From Pedobacter ureilyticus (GTDB lineage Bacteria; Bacteroidota; Bacteroidia; Sphingobacteriales; Sphingobacteriaceae): a DNA stretch of 64,000 nt. The position numbers were made by a program, and so were the translations under genes. The notes beneath the pieces were generated by a model. The model did no database searches, had not been told where the DNA came from, and worked only from the letters and a program-made list of their open reading frames with translations. The stretch lies in NCBI RefSeq assembly GCF_005925345.1, contig NZ_SSHJ01000001.1, positions 633,817-697,816 of the forward strand, read 5' to 3'. Below are positions 27,080-35,766 of this stretch, piece by piece; the first letter of the stretch is position 1, and the number at the start of each line of letters is the position of its first letter.

Positions 27080-27130
27080 CAGGACCACTACATTAAAAGT
27101 GTAATGCTCTACCAGCTGAGCTACGGAATC
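27058..27130 (-). tRNA. tRNA-Lys (anticodon TTT)
   Basis: The minus strand folds as a full cloverleaf of 73 nt: acceptor GATTCCG/CGGGATC (one G-T pair) with discriminator A, D arm GCTC...GAGC, anticodon stem TTACA/TGTAG around loop CTTTTAA (anticodon TTT), and T arm CTGGG-TTCGAAT-CCCAG. CCA is not encoded. Confidence 0.95.
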
Positions 27131-27365
27131 TTCCTTTGTTTTAAGGAGGTGCAAATATAGAAATTTCAAATTATCATTCAAACTTTTTTTCAGAAAAAGA
27201 CGAGTTTATTTTAACAACACCACCTAAGCACCTGATTTAAATTTATTTAGTGACTGATATAAGTTTAAGCGATACTTTCTGCGATATGGCTTTCTTTACC
27301 ATTTCACATCAAACAGGTTTCGAACATCCGTTCTATTTTACCAGTTTGCACTCACTTATCATATT

Positions 27366-28397
27366 TTATTTCTCGTGTGCCTTTAGCCATTTAGGATACT
27401 CTTTAGCCAACAGATTTTGAGCAAAAGTACCATACCATGCATAACCGTACCTCCGTTCTTGGCTCACATCTTCTATCCTATCTTTTATAGAATTATCCCT
27501 ATCACCAAATATTGGTTTATTGGTTTGTAGATCGTAGAAACGAGCCCAGCTTATAGCATCTGGAGCGGCAACTAATCCCTTATCCTTCTCACCTATTTTA
27601 TCATATTTCAATCCTATAATTTTTGTTCCTTCAAACCAAGCTACAGCATTAGCAATGGCGGTTTTAACCTCCTCTGATGGATTTTTAAGCTTCATTAAAA
27701 ACCTCACTACGCCAACCGATTCGCCCGTACTTAACGAAGCTGGCTCAAAAGCCCTTGCCTTAGCTGGCACAAGCGTATTTTGATCGTATTGTGCTGCCCA
27801 AATAGTCGGCCTACCATGTTGAACTACTTGTGTTTTTAAGATACAATCTACGCCACGTTTTACCGCATCTTCGGCCTTTGAAATGTATTTAGCATCTACC
27901 ACCTCAAAACCATTTTTTTGATAAACTATGTTTAACATAATGGTCAGTGCGTTAATCATTGCATTATCATTATAGGTAATCTCTGCTCGGTAACTGCTTT
28001 TATCCGGATAATACTGCGGCCAACCACCATTAGGATATTGTGCTTTTAGCAAGTAATCAATTCCTCTTTCTGCTGCTTTAAGATACGACAGATTGCCTGT
28101 GCTTTTGTACGCCAAAACCAACGCATTAATCTCTCTAGAAGTTGCTGCATTGTCAATAGTAGCGTGCATATACGATGTTGCCCTTATTTTTTCACGCAAC
28201 TCGTCTGTTAGCGGAAGCTCGTATTTTACCACGCTTTTATCATGCAATTGCTTAGGCCAAGCGCCATTACTCAACTGATACACCAGCATCTTTTCGGCAA
28301 TACTATCGGTTTTAGCCTCAGATTTAGCAACCTTTTGAGCGGTAGCACAACTGCTCAGCGTAATGCAAGCAATAAATACAATAATAAAATTTTTCAT
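27366..28397 (-). CDS. pelA: Pectate lyase, PL10 family
   Basis: A 343-residue protein with a lipoprotein-like signal (ITLSSCATAQ, Cys about 17). PL10 (alpha/alpha)3-barrel motifs are present: LKAQYPNGGWPQYYPD (about 113-128), ITYNDNAMINALTIM (about 135), CILKTQVV, IWAAQYD and ARAFEPASLSTGES (about 217-230), and ERRYGYAWYG near the C-terminus. The family cleaves de-esterified polygalacturonate by beta-elimination, giving unsaturated oligomers. The GH105 and GH28 genes just upstream on the same strand process such products, so the three form a pectin-degrading set. An inverted repeat separates it from GH105. Confidence 0.9.
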   Translation of the reverse strand: MKNFIIVFIACITLSSCATAQKVAKSEAKTDSIAEKMLVYQLSNGAWPKQLHDKSVVKYELPLTDELREKIRATSYMHATIDNAATSREINALVLAYKSTGNLSYLKAAERGIDYLLKAQYPNGGWPQYYPDKSSYRAEITYNDNAMINALTIMLNIVYQKNGFEVVDAKYISKAEDAVKRGVDCILKTQVVQHGRPTIWAAQYDQNTLVPAKARAFEPASLSTGESVGVVRFLMKLKNPSEEVKTAIANAVAWFEGTKIIGLKYDKIGEKDKGLVAAPDAISWARFYDLQTNKPIFGDRDNSIKDRIEDVSQERRYGYAWYGTFAQNLLAKEYPKWLKAHEK

Positions 28398-28428
28398 TTT
28401 AGTTTTTATTTTGCCTCGACATTTAAAC

Positions 28429-28509
28429 CGTCATTGCGAGGTACGAAGCAATCTTAAAGCGATTACATCTTAACCAATTAGTAAGATTGCTTCGTACCTC
28501 GCAATGACG
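28429..28509. repeat. Perfect 28-bp palindromic repeat element
   Basis: CGTCATTGCGAGGTACGAAGCAATCTTA (arm 28429-28456) is perfectly complementary to 28482-28509 with a 25-nt loop. The first 26 bases of the arm recur identically at 48500-48525. A dispersed hairpin element lying between two same-strand genes. Confidence 0.9.
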
Positions 28510-28520
28510 ACAATAGGATT

Positions 28521-30464
28521 TTATTTCTTAACTAAGGCTTGTTTTGCCAACCAGTTCACTAGTTCTTGCCCTGCTTCGTAGTTTTGATAACCAGCCGGAA
28601 GTTTCCTGCCATCCACATACTCGTTGTACAACCAAGGATCGCCAATTACAAATACTGTTCCTTTTCCAAACTTGGTTACCGACATCACATCATCACCATC
28701 TTTATCTTTTAAGATAGATTTTGCCGCTCCAGACAACTTCAAGCTGCTGTATTCTTTAATAAACAAATCCTTTGGTTTAAAAATTTGGTTACCAGCAGCC
28801 ACTACTACTTTTGCCGTTTCAAAATTGGCAGCAACCGGAACCGTTCCTTTACTATCTCCTTTAAAATGCACACCAAAAACATTGGCTAACTTATTAAAAT
28901 TGCTTAGCTCTGCGTTTGGCGCATCATTAGCCATTAATACCAACACACCTCCAGCTTTAATCCAAGCAGCTATTTGCTTCACATCTGTGGCAGAAACAAA
29001 CTTTGGATTAGGATTTTCCTTCTCAAAATCGGGATCTACAATGATATAAACTGAGGCATTTTTTAAGTTTGCCGCAGTAGGTGCCTGATATAAAGTACTG
29101 GTTTTAAATCCCGAATTTCGGAACTGATCTGCCCAAAAAGAGAAACCACCATTGCTCCGCTCTTCCCATTTGTAGTGCCAAGATAAATCGTTATTGCTTT
29201 GGTCTTTTTTAACTTCGTTGTTAAAGTAAGAATCTAACACCACTGCTTTACCTTTACCAGGCTTTGGCATCGCTGCCATTTCCATTTCGTTTAAAGCCAG
29301 CAAAAATGCGCCTACACCTTTGGGGTCGTTAGTAATTACTCGTTCGCTAATGTAATATTCGTAACTGCCATCACGGTAAGGTTTACCGCCCAAACCAGAT
29401 ACCGCAACTGTACCTTTTAAGCTAATTTTACCCGGAGCATCTTGCTGTACAAATTCCTTTTGCATGCCCTTGTACGCTTTATCTGCTACTGCGAAATACG
29501 AATTTGGCAACCAGCCATTTCTAACAGCTTTGGCCAAAGTATACACAAACATACTCGATGCCGAAGCCTCTAAGTAATTCCCTTTTCCAGTCGGTTTATC
29601 CAATACATCGTACCATAAACCTGTTTTTTGATCTTGTACTTTTTGTATGGCGGCTGCAAAGCGATTTAAAATAGCCACAATTTCTTTCTTTCGAGGATGT
29701 TTTTCTGGGAAGTTCTCCAATACATCTACCATGGCCATACCATACCAACCCATGGCCCTACCCCAAAAATTTGGCGATTTACCAGTGGTTTTATCTGCCC
29801 AAGCTTCCGCCTTAGACTCGTCCCAACCGTGGTACAACAAACCTGTTTTGGCATCTCTGGAGTTTTTCTCCATCCACACAAACTGGTTGGCAATATCATC
29901 AAAAGCTTTTTCATCCTGAATTAAAGCTGCATATTCTGCGTAAAACGGCTGGCCCATGTACAAACCATCTAGCCACATTTGCCAAGGATAAATCTTCTTA
30001 TGCCAAAATCCACCTTCTTTGGTACGAGGGTGTTCTTTTAACTGATCCCACAACAAGGTGGCCGCTTTAAAATATTTCTTGTTACCTGTTACCTTGTACA
30101 AAGTCAATAACGAACGCCCGTTCTTTACGTTGTCGATATTGTAATCGCTTTGTTTATAACGTTGGATATCCCCTTCTTTGGTTACAAAGAAATCCATACT
30201 TTTTTGCATGTACTTGAAATATTCGCCATCACCAGTACGTCTCCACAAACCATCAATTCCTTCTAAAATCACACCTTGATCGTAAGCCCATTTTACACGC
30301 TTCGGCTTAGCCGGATCTAGGTTTAATGAATCTTTCCAAATCTCCATCACCGTTGCTGCCATTTGTTTTGACAATGGCGTTAACGTTTGGCTTTGCGCCG
30401 CTGCATTGAAGCACAAAACCGATGAGGAAACGGCTACAACACCATATTTAAAAATCTTGTTCAT
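28521..30464 (-). CDS. GH105 unsaturated rhamnogalacturonyl hydrolase with C-terminal DUF4350-like domain
   Basis: A 647-residue secreted protein (signal about 1-23 ending AAAQ). Residues about 30-400 form the (alpha/alpha)6 barrel of GH105, with KRVKWAYDQGVILEG, the catalytic Asp in WQMWLDGLYMGQPF (about 158), HGWDESKAEAWADKTTGKSP and FWGRAMGWYGMA. Residues about 405-645 are a class-I-amidotransferase-like/DUF4350 domain (VLDSYFNNEVKKD, VYIIVDPDFEKENP, KAGGVLVLMANDA, VFVIGDPWLYNE). GH105 hydrolyses the unsaturated uronic acid from lyase products; the appended domain, seen in Bacteroidota members, has no established activity. Three bases separate it from the GH28 gene. Confidence 0.9.
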   Translation of the reverse strand: MNKIFKYGVVAVSSSVLCFNAAAQSQTLTPLSKQMAATVMEIWKDSLNLDPAKPKRVKWAYDQGVILEGIDGLWRRTGDGEYFKYMQKSMDFFVTKEGDIQRYKQSDYNIDNVKNGRSLLTLYKVTGNKKYFKAATLLWDQLKEHPRTKEGGFWHKKIYPWQMWLDGLYMGQPFYAEYAALIQDEKAFDDIANQFVWMEKNSRDAKTGLLYHGWDESKAEAWADKTTGKSPNFWGRAMGWYGMAMVDVLENFPEKHPRKKEIVAILNRFAAAIQKVQDQKTGLWYDVLDKPTGKGNYLEASASSMFVYTLAKAVRNGWLPNSYFAVADKAYKGMQKEFVQQDAPGKISLKGTVAVSGLGGKPYRDGSYEYYISERVITNDPKGVGAFLLALNEMEMAAMPKPGKGKAVVLDSYFNNEVKKDQSNNDLSWHYKWEERSNGGFSFWADQFRNSGFKTSTLYQAPTAANLKNASVYIIVDPDFEKENPNPKFVSATDVKQIAAWIKAGGVLVLMANDAPNAELSNFNKLANVFGVHFKGDSKGTVPVAANFETAKVVVAAGNQIFKPKDLFIKEYSSLKLSGAAKSILKDKDGDDVMSVTKFGKGTVFVIGDPWLYNEYVDGRKLPAGYQNYEAGQELVNWLAKQALVKK

Positions 30465-30467
30465 CTA

Positions 30468-32135
30468 CTATTTATTGATTTGTAATGATTTTTCTTGTGC
30501 TCCGGCTAAAAACTCAGCTTGCTTTTGTGCTTTAGAAACATCTAAGCCCCAAGTTTTGATATTACTGTTTCTATCGCCACTAATTTTGAATAACAGATCT
30601 GCACTGTTGTAAGTGATATTTTTCAAGTTCACATGATTACCATTTTGGATATTGATTAACGGATTGCCGTGTTCGATGGTTAACTTCACGTTAGTGAGGT
30701 TAATGTTTTTACCTTCCTGAATATCAATTCCTTTTTTAGATTTAATGTTGATGTTGGTTAAATTGATATTTGCAATGCTCATTTCTGGCAAACCACGAAC
30801 AAAAATTGCTTTTTCCGCCCCATCGCACACTACGTTATCGATAAAGAAATCTTTGAAAACCGGCGTTTCTTCGGTAACTGGCAACAACACTACCTTAGGC
30901 GCATCTCTTTTATCTCCAACCAATGCAATTGGATCTACCGCAGCATAATACATATCAAACAAAATGGCCTCACCAGGGATATCCATCATACTGATATCTT
31001 TGATATGGATGTTCTCTACCACACCGCCCCTACCTCTAGTAGTTTTAAAGCGCAAACCGATATCGGTACCAATAAAAGTACAATCAGAAACGAAGATATT
31101 TTTAGCACCCCCACTCATTTCGCTACCGATTACAAAACCACCGTGGGCATGGTAAACCGTGCTGTTTCGGATAATCACATTTTCTGTTGGCATAGCACGT
31201 TTACGGCCCCAAGCATCACGACCAGATTTGATGCAAATACCATCGTCACCTACATCGAAAGTGCTGTTTTCTACCAAAACATTTTTACAAGATTCGATAT
31301 CTAGGCCATCGCCATTTTGAGCATACCAAGGATTTTTGGCGTACACATTTCTAATGGTTACATCTTCGCACATCAGTGGATGAATATTCCAAGCTGCCGA
31401 ATTTTGAAAAGTAACTCCTTCTAACAATACCTTCTTACACGAAGTAAAAACCAGCAAATTAGGACGGAAGAAATCTTTAATGCCCTGATAATAATCCGCA
31501 GTTTTATCTGCCCTTACCTCACCAGGATTGCCCTTAATTTTAGAACCCGCTAAGCTTGCTGCCGAAGGATACCAAGTTTTTTGATCATCACTTAATACAC
31601 CGCCAGAAGCTACTAGGTTTTTCCACTGGCTTTCGGTTAACTTGCTCTTTTTCACCATTCGCCAAGCATCGCCACCACCATCTACAATACCTAAGCCGGT
31701 AACCGCAATGTTGGTTTGGTTTACAGCCCATAAAGGCGATTGGTTGCGCATTTGAGGCAAGCCTTCCCAGTTACTTTGTACCAAAGGGTACTGACTAAAA
31801 TCTCTGGTAAACTGCAAAATAGCATTAGCCTGCAAATGTAAGTTCACGTTACTTTTTAGCTCAACCGGTCCGGTAATCCACAAGCCTTTTGGCACCAACA
31901 CCACGCCACCGCCTTTTTTATTGCAAGCAACAATGGCATCGTTAATACTTTTGGTAATTAAAGTTATGCCATCGCTTTTAGCGCCGTAGTTTATAATATT
32001 AAAAGTATCTTTTTTAAAAGATGTTTGAGCTACTACTGGCAGGTTGCTAAAAGAATAAGCTTTTTGCGCCTTCGAAATCACTGGTAAAGCAATAGCGAGC
32101 GCTAGTATTGAAGCAATAATTTTCTTCATGTTCAT
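30468..32135 (-). CDS. GH28 polygalacturonase
   Basis: A 555-residue secreted right-handed beta-helix enzyme (signal about 1-23 ending SKAQ). GH28 signatures occur in order: AQNGDGLDIES (about 279, Asp), FDVGDDGICIKSGRDAWG (about 296, DD pair), AHGGFVIGSEMSGG (about 333, His) and IGLRFKTTRGRGG (about 360, the R.K pair). The N-terminal NIINYGAKSDG and ITGPVELKSNVNLHL are typical of the family. It hydrolyses galacturonan, perhaps exo-acting given the neighbouring GH105. It is the first gene of the GH28-GH105 pair; upstream of it no LacI-type operator is seen, so regulation differs from the mannoside locus. Confidence 0.93.
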   Translation of the reverse strand: MNMKKIIASILALAIALPVISKAQKAYSFSNLPVVAQTSFKKDTFNIINYGAKSDGITLITKSINDAIVACNKKGGGVVLVPKGLWITGPVELKSNVNLHLQANAILQFTRDFSQYPLVQSNWEGLPQMRNQSPLWAVNQTNIAVTGLGIVDGGGDAWRMVKKSKLTESQWKNLVASGGVLSDDQKTWYPSAASLAGSKIKGNPGEVRADKTADYYQGIKDFFRPNLLVFTSCKKVLLEGVTFQNSAAWNIHPLMCEDVTIRNVYAKNPWYAQNGDGLDIESCKNVLVENSTFDVGDDGICIKSGRDAWGRKRAMPTENVIIRNSTVYHAHGGFVIGSEMSGGAKNIFVSDCTFIGTDIGLRFKTTRGRGGVVENIHIKDISMMDIPGEAILFDMYYAAVDPIALVGDKRDAPKVVLLPVTEETPVFKDFFIDNVVCDGAEKAIFVRGLPEMSIANINLTNINIKSKKGIDIQEGKNINLTNVKLTIEHGNPLINIQNGNHVNLKNITYNSADLLFKISGDRNSNIKTWGLDVSKAQKQAEFLAGAQEKSLQINK

Positions 32136-32492
32136 GTGTGTATTTATAAATGGTTGTTTAAGCTGTGAGTTAACTGTGATGTGTTACGAGCACTTTTAAA
32201 ATTCCTTCGAACCCGCAACTCAAAACGCATAACCCGCAACACTATCCTCTAACAAGTCTACAGAGTTTAAGGCAGTAAACGAACTAAACAGCCGAAAATA
32301 ACTGTGCAATCGTTCCCAAATTAATGGTTGTAAACAATAAGTTACAGGAATAACGCCGAATATTTTAAAAACTTAAAGCTCATACATTCTATCATGCTTA
32401 AATGCTGTCTTCCTTTTTAGAGATGTTTCTTAAACTAAATAATAGTATCTTAGCTTAACCACATTTTTTACTCAACCCAAACGCATTATTTA
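32136..32492. other. Divergent intergenic region between GH28 and the serine hydrolase
   Basis: 357 bp with no supported gene. It must contain both divergent promoters. I could not place a confident TTTG/TAnnTTTG pair, and no palindrome or operator of the locus at 3-22 kb is present. Confidence 0.4.
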
Positions 32493-33620
32493 ATGAAAAA
32501 GCTAACACTTACATTAATTTTCCTATCTATTTTTATTAACTGTTTTGCTCAATTTGAAAAAACAGAAGCCCAAATTACCGACTTGATGAAAAAGATGGAA
32601 GTGGTGGGACTGGCAGTAGCAGTAGTAAAAGACAATCAGTTAATTTACCAGCATTCTTTTGGGCAGAAAAGCATTGAAAACAATACGACCTTAACAAATA
32701 CCGATATTTTTAGAATTGCTTCTATATCCAAATCTTTTGCAGCAACCTCCATAATGCAATTGGCCGAAGCAAAAAAACTATCACTAGATGATGATTTTGG
32801 CAAATTGGTAGGTTTTAAAATTAGAAACCCAAAATATCCCGAAACGGTTATTACGCTAAGAATGGTGCTCTCACACACATCAAGCATTAACGATAGCCAA
32901 GGTTACTTTAATTTAGATGTGATTAATCCTGCTAAAAATGAAAACTGGGCTAAGTGTTATACCGACAAAGCGCCTGGTACCAGCTATTTGTATTGCAACC
33001 TTAACTTTAATATGGTTGGTGCAGTAATAGAACGCATTACTGGCAAACGTTATGACAGTTATGTTAAACAACACATTCTTTCACCATTAAACCTTTACGG
33101 AGGTTACTGTGTTGATTCTTTAGATAGCCAGCGTTTTGTTCCACTATATGAATACGAAAATAAAAGCTTCAAATTAGCTGAAGCCGCTTATGCCCCACGT
33201 CGTCAAGAGCTAAGCAATTATCAACTGGGGCACAGTACACCGGTGTTATCGCCAACGGGCGGAATGAAAATATCGGCTGCAGATTTAGCCAAATACATGA
33301 TGATGCACATGAACTATGGTAAACTAGGCAACACCAAAATCATCAATAAAAAAAGCGCTAAACAAATGCAAATGGCACTAAGTGATGAAGAAGGTTATGG
33401 TTTGGCCCTATTAAACACCACCAACGTAATTGATGGCGTGGCACTAACTGGCCATACTGGCTCGGCTTATGGGCTATACAGCGCCATGTTTTTTGACCCA
33501 AAAGAGAAATTTGGCTTTGTAATGATTACCAATGGTGCAAATGGTAAAATGGAAAAAGGATTTAGAGCAGTTACCAGAGAAACGCTAGGTATACTTTATG
33601 AAAACTTAATTAAAAACTAA
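32493..33620 (+). CDS. Serine hydrolase, class C beta-lactamase/PBP-like
   Basis: A 375-residue secreted protein (signal about 1-19 ending FAQ). The beta-lactamase fold motifs are S77-I-S-K80 in RIASISKSF, the Tyr-x-Asn motif in YLYCNLNFN (about 163) and a GHTGSAYG block (about 311) in place of KTG. Members include D-aminopeptidases, esterases and penicillin-binding proteins; true beta-lactamase activity is not implied. It stands alone and converges on the PAS-LuxR gene, their 3' ends overlapping by 4 bp. Confidence 0.87.
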   Translation: MKKLTLTLIFLSIFINCFAQFEKTEAQITDLMKKMEVVGLAVAVVKDNQLIYQHSFGQKSIENNTTLTNTDIFRIASISKSFAATSIMQLAEAKKLSLDDDFGKLVGFKIRNPKYPETVITLRMVLSHTSSINDSQGYFNLDVINPAKNENWAKCYTDKAPGTSYLYCNLNFNMVGAVIERITGKRYDSYVKQHILSPLNLYGGYCVDSLDSQRFVPLYEYENKSFKLAEAAYAPRRQELSNYQLGHSTPVLSPTGGMKISAADLAKYMMMHMNYGKLGNTKIINKKSAKQMQMALSDEEGYGLALLNTTNVIDGVALTGHTGSAYGLYSAMFFDPKEKFGFVMITNGANGKMEKGFRAVTRETLGILYENLIKN

Positions 33621-34288
33621 ACCAAATTAAAAGCTTGGGCAAATTTTACCGCATCATAATTGTTTTTAAGCGCTAGTTTTTGCCTAATGTTTCTTCTATG
33701 GGTATCTACCGTTGATAAGGCGATAAAAAGTTGGTCGGCAATTTCAATAGAGCTTAAACCTAGGGCCATAAGTTTTAAAATTTCTATTTCTCGGGCAGAT
33801 AATTTAGCAAACACCATCGCATTATTACGTAAAAACCGTATATCGTCCATTAATCGGTTTATTTTAATGGTAATGTGGTGCTCTGGATCTAACGGACTAG
33901 CGGTAGTAATTACATGCGTGGGTGTCCCCTCTTCATCCTTTAAAAAAACCGAAGTATTACTGGCGTATAAACGCCATTCGCCAGTTTTAGATTTTACTTG
34001 CTGAAAATAGGAAGAAGGTTGCGAAGTGCTTTCGGTTACCCTATTGTGAATTTTCGGGGAAGTTTCGGCGTCATCTTCAGTATTAAAATAGCGTGCCACA
34101 TATTCCTTTGGATCTATGGTTTGCAACTCCGCCAAGTTTACTCCTAAAATATCTAAACCAATTTTATTCATGTAAACCACGCTAAAATCTGGCACATGGT
34201 GCACAATTATCGGAATCGGAAAATCATCAGCGTATGTACTAAGAGACTTTAACTTTTCTTCTAATTTTAAATGCAATAAAAACTTCAT
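33617..34288 (-). CDS. PAS domain and LuxR-type HTH transcriptional regulator
   Basis: A 223-residue protein. Residues about 18-130 fold as PAS (PIPIIVHHVPDFSVVYMNKIG, TGEWRLYASNTSVFLKDEEG), followed by a helical linker (LMDDIRFLRNNAMVFA) and a LuxR HTH (about 160-220: LSAREIEILKLMALGLSS, STVDTHRRNIRQKL). It lacks a receiver domain, so it probably senses a ligand or state through PAS. Such PAS-LuxR proteins are common orphan regulators in Sphingobacteriaceae. Its targets are unknown; it lies between the serine hydrolase and the exopolysaccharide-like locus. Confidence 0.88.
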   Translation of the reverse strand: MKFLLHLKLEEKLKSLSTYADDFPIPIIVHHVPDFSVVYMNKIGLDILGVNLAELQTIDPKEYVARYFNTEDDAETSPKIHNRVTESTSQPSSYFQQVKSKTGEWRLYASNTSVFLKDEEGTPTHVITTASPLDPEHHITIKINRLMDDIRFLRNNAMVFAKLSAREIEILKLMALGLSSIEIADQLFIALSTVDTHRRNIRQKLALKNNYDAVKFAQAFNLV

Positions 34289-34515
34289 CGGTAAATGCTA
34301 AAACAACTAAATATAAGCGTATAAAAATATAAAATTTTGAAACCTGCAAACACAAACTGTAGATTTTTTTCCTGCAATTTACCCAGCTTCTTTTAATTAA
34401 GTTTCTATTTTCGCAGTAGAGCTTTAGAGAATGTAACTATTCGCTAAAATTACCGCTATTTAAAGATAAATATTGCAACTGTATTTGCTGGTATGCAATT
34501 TGACTAACCTAACTT

Positions 34516-35763
34516 ATGAAAATGATTAGATTGATCTCATTCAATTTTTGTTTACTACTACTATTTACCAGCTCTATTTTTGCACAAGACATCAGCAATT
34601 TAACAGCCGATGAGCTTTATAATAAAGCCAGAGAGCTACCTAAAGATAAAGACAGCTATCCTAAAACCATTAAACTATTAAAGCTTGCGCTAGAAAAAGA
34701 TCAAAATTACGCAGATGTACGTCTATTATTGGGCAGAGTTTATACTTGGAATGGAGATTTAGATAGCGCTAGGTTACAACTTAACCAAGTAATTGCTAGG
34801 GGTAAGCAAATTGAAGAAGCATATTCGGCTATTTTTGATGTGGAGTTTTGGAACCAAAACTTCGGCAGAGCTTTAGATCATGCCAACCAAGGCCTGCTTT
34901 ACACGCCTAACTCTACAGAATTATTCATAAAAAAAGCAAAAGCACTAAGCGCCTTAAACCAGCAAAGGCAAGCATTGGCATTGTTGAAAAACTATCTCAA
35001 AGATCACCCACAACAAGATTCGGTAAAAAACTATTACGATCTTTTAAGAAAAGAATACACTACCAATATCATTAGTTTAGGCTACGAGTATGTTTATTTC
35101 GACAAACGTTTTGATGACCCGTGGCATTATACCACCTTAGATTATACCAGAAAAACCAGTTTTGGGCCTGTTACCGGGCGGTTAATCTACAGCAATCGAT
35201 TTAATAAAAATGGCTTACAGGGAGAAATTGACGCCTATCCAATTATTTCAAAAAAAATAAACGCATATGTGGGTATGGCATTTTCTAACGCTGCTATATT
35301 TCCTAAATTTAGAACAGGTGCATCTTTATATTACGTTTTCCCTAAAAATTTTGATGCCGAAACAGGTTTTAGGTACTTAAACTTTGATTCGCTACAGGTT
35401 AGTTTGGCGGTAATAGGTCTTGGTAAATATGTTAAAAATTGGTACTTCAACTTACAATCTTATATTTCGATAAGCACTAAAATCCCTGCAAATGCGGTTA
35501 TATTAAGCGCTAGATACTATTTTTTCGATCGGTTTAATTTTGCGGGAGTTCAAATTGGGACGGGAATTTCTCCTGATGACCGCGTTCGCAACATTAACCA
35601 AGCATTAAATTACAAATCGTACAAATTGGGTTTAAGTTATGCAAGAGATATCTTTACCAACACATCTTTAGCCGCAAATGCGATTTGGTATTATGAAGAA
35701 TTTGCTCCAAATATTTGGGGCAACCAAATAGGTATAAATGTTACGCTAAACAAACGCTTTTAA
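34516..35763 (+). CDS. TPR and YaiO-type outer-membrane beta-barrel protein
   Basis: A 415-residue protein: signal peptide (about 1-24, IFAQ), TPR-like helices (about 28-175: TADELYNKARELPKD, YADVRLLLGRVYTWNGDLDSA, NQQRQALALLKNYLKDHP) and a C-terminal YaiO-type barrel (about 185-415) of alternating aromatic strands ending in ...VTLNKRF with terminal Phe, as required for BAM recognition. TPR followed by a barrel is the layout of polysaccharide exporters such as PgaA and BcsC. It is followed directly by an unknown membrane-anchored protein and sits opposite a GT2 synthase operon, so an exopolysaccharide export role is inferred. Confidence 0.8.
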   Translation: MKMIRLISFNFCLLLLFTSSIFAQDISNLTADELYNKARELPKDKDSYPKTIKLLKLALEKDQNYADVRLLLGRVYTWNGDLDSARLQLNQVIARGKQIEEAYSAIFDVEFWNQNFGRALDHANQGLLYTPNSTELFIKKAKALSALNQQRQALALLKNYLKDHPQQDSVKNYYDLLRKEYTTNIISLGYEYVYFDKRFDDPWHYTTLDYTRKTSFGPVTGRLIYSNRFNKNGLQGEIDAYPIISKKINAYVGMAFSNAAIFPKFRTGASLYYVFPKNFDAETGFRYLNFDSLQVSLAVIGLGKYVKNWYFNLQSYISISTKIPANAVILSARYYFFDRFNFAGVQIGTGISPDDRVRNINQALNYKSYKLGLSYARDIFTNTSLAANAIWYYEEFAPNIWGNQIGINVTLNKRF

Positions 35764-35766
35764 GTG

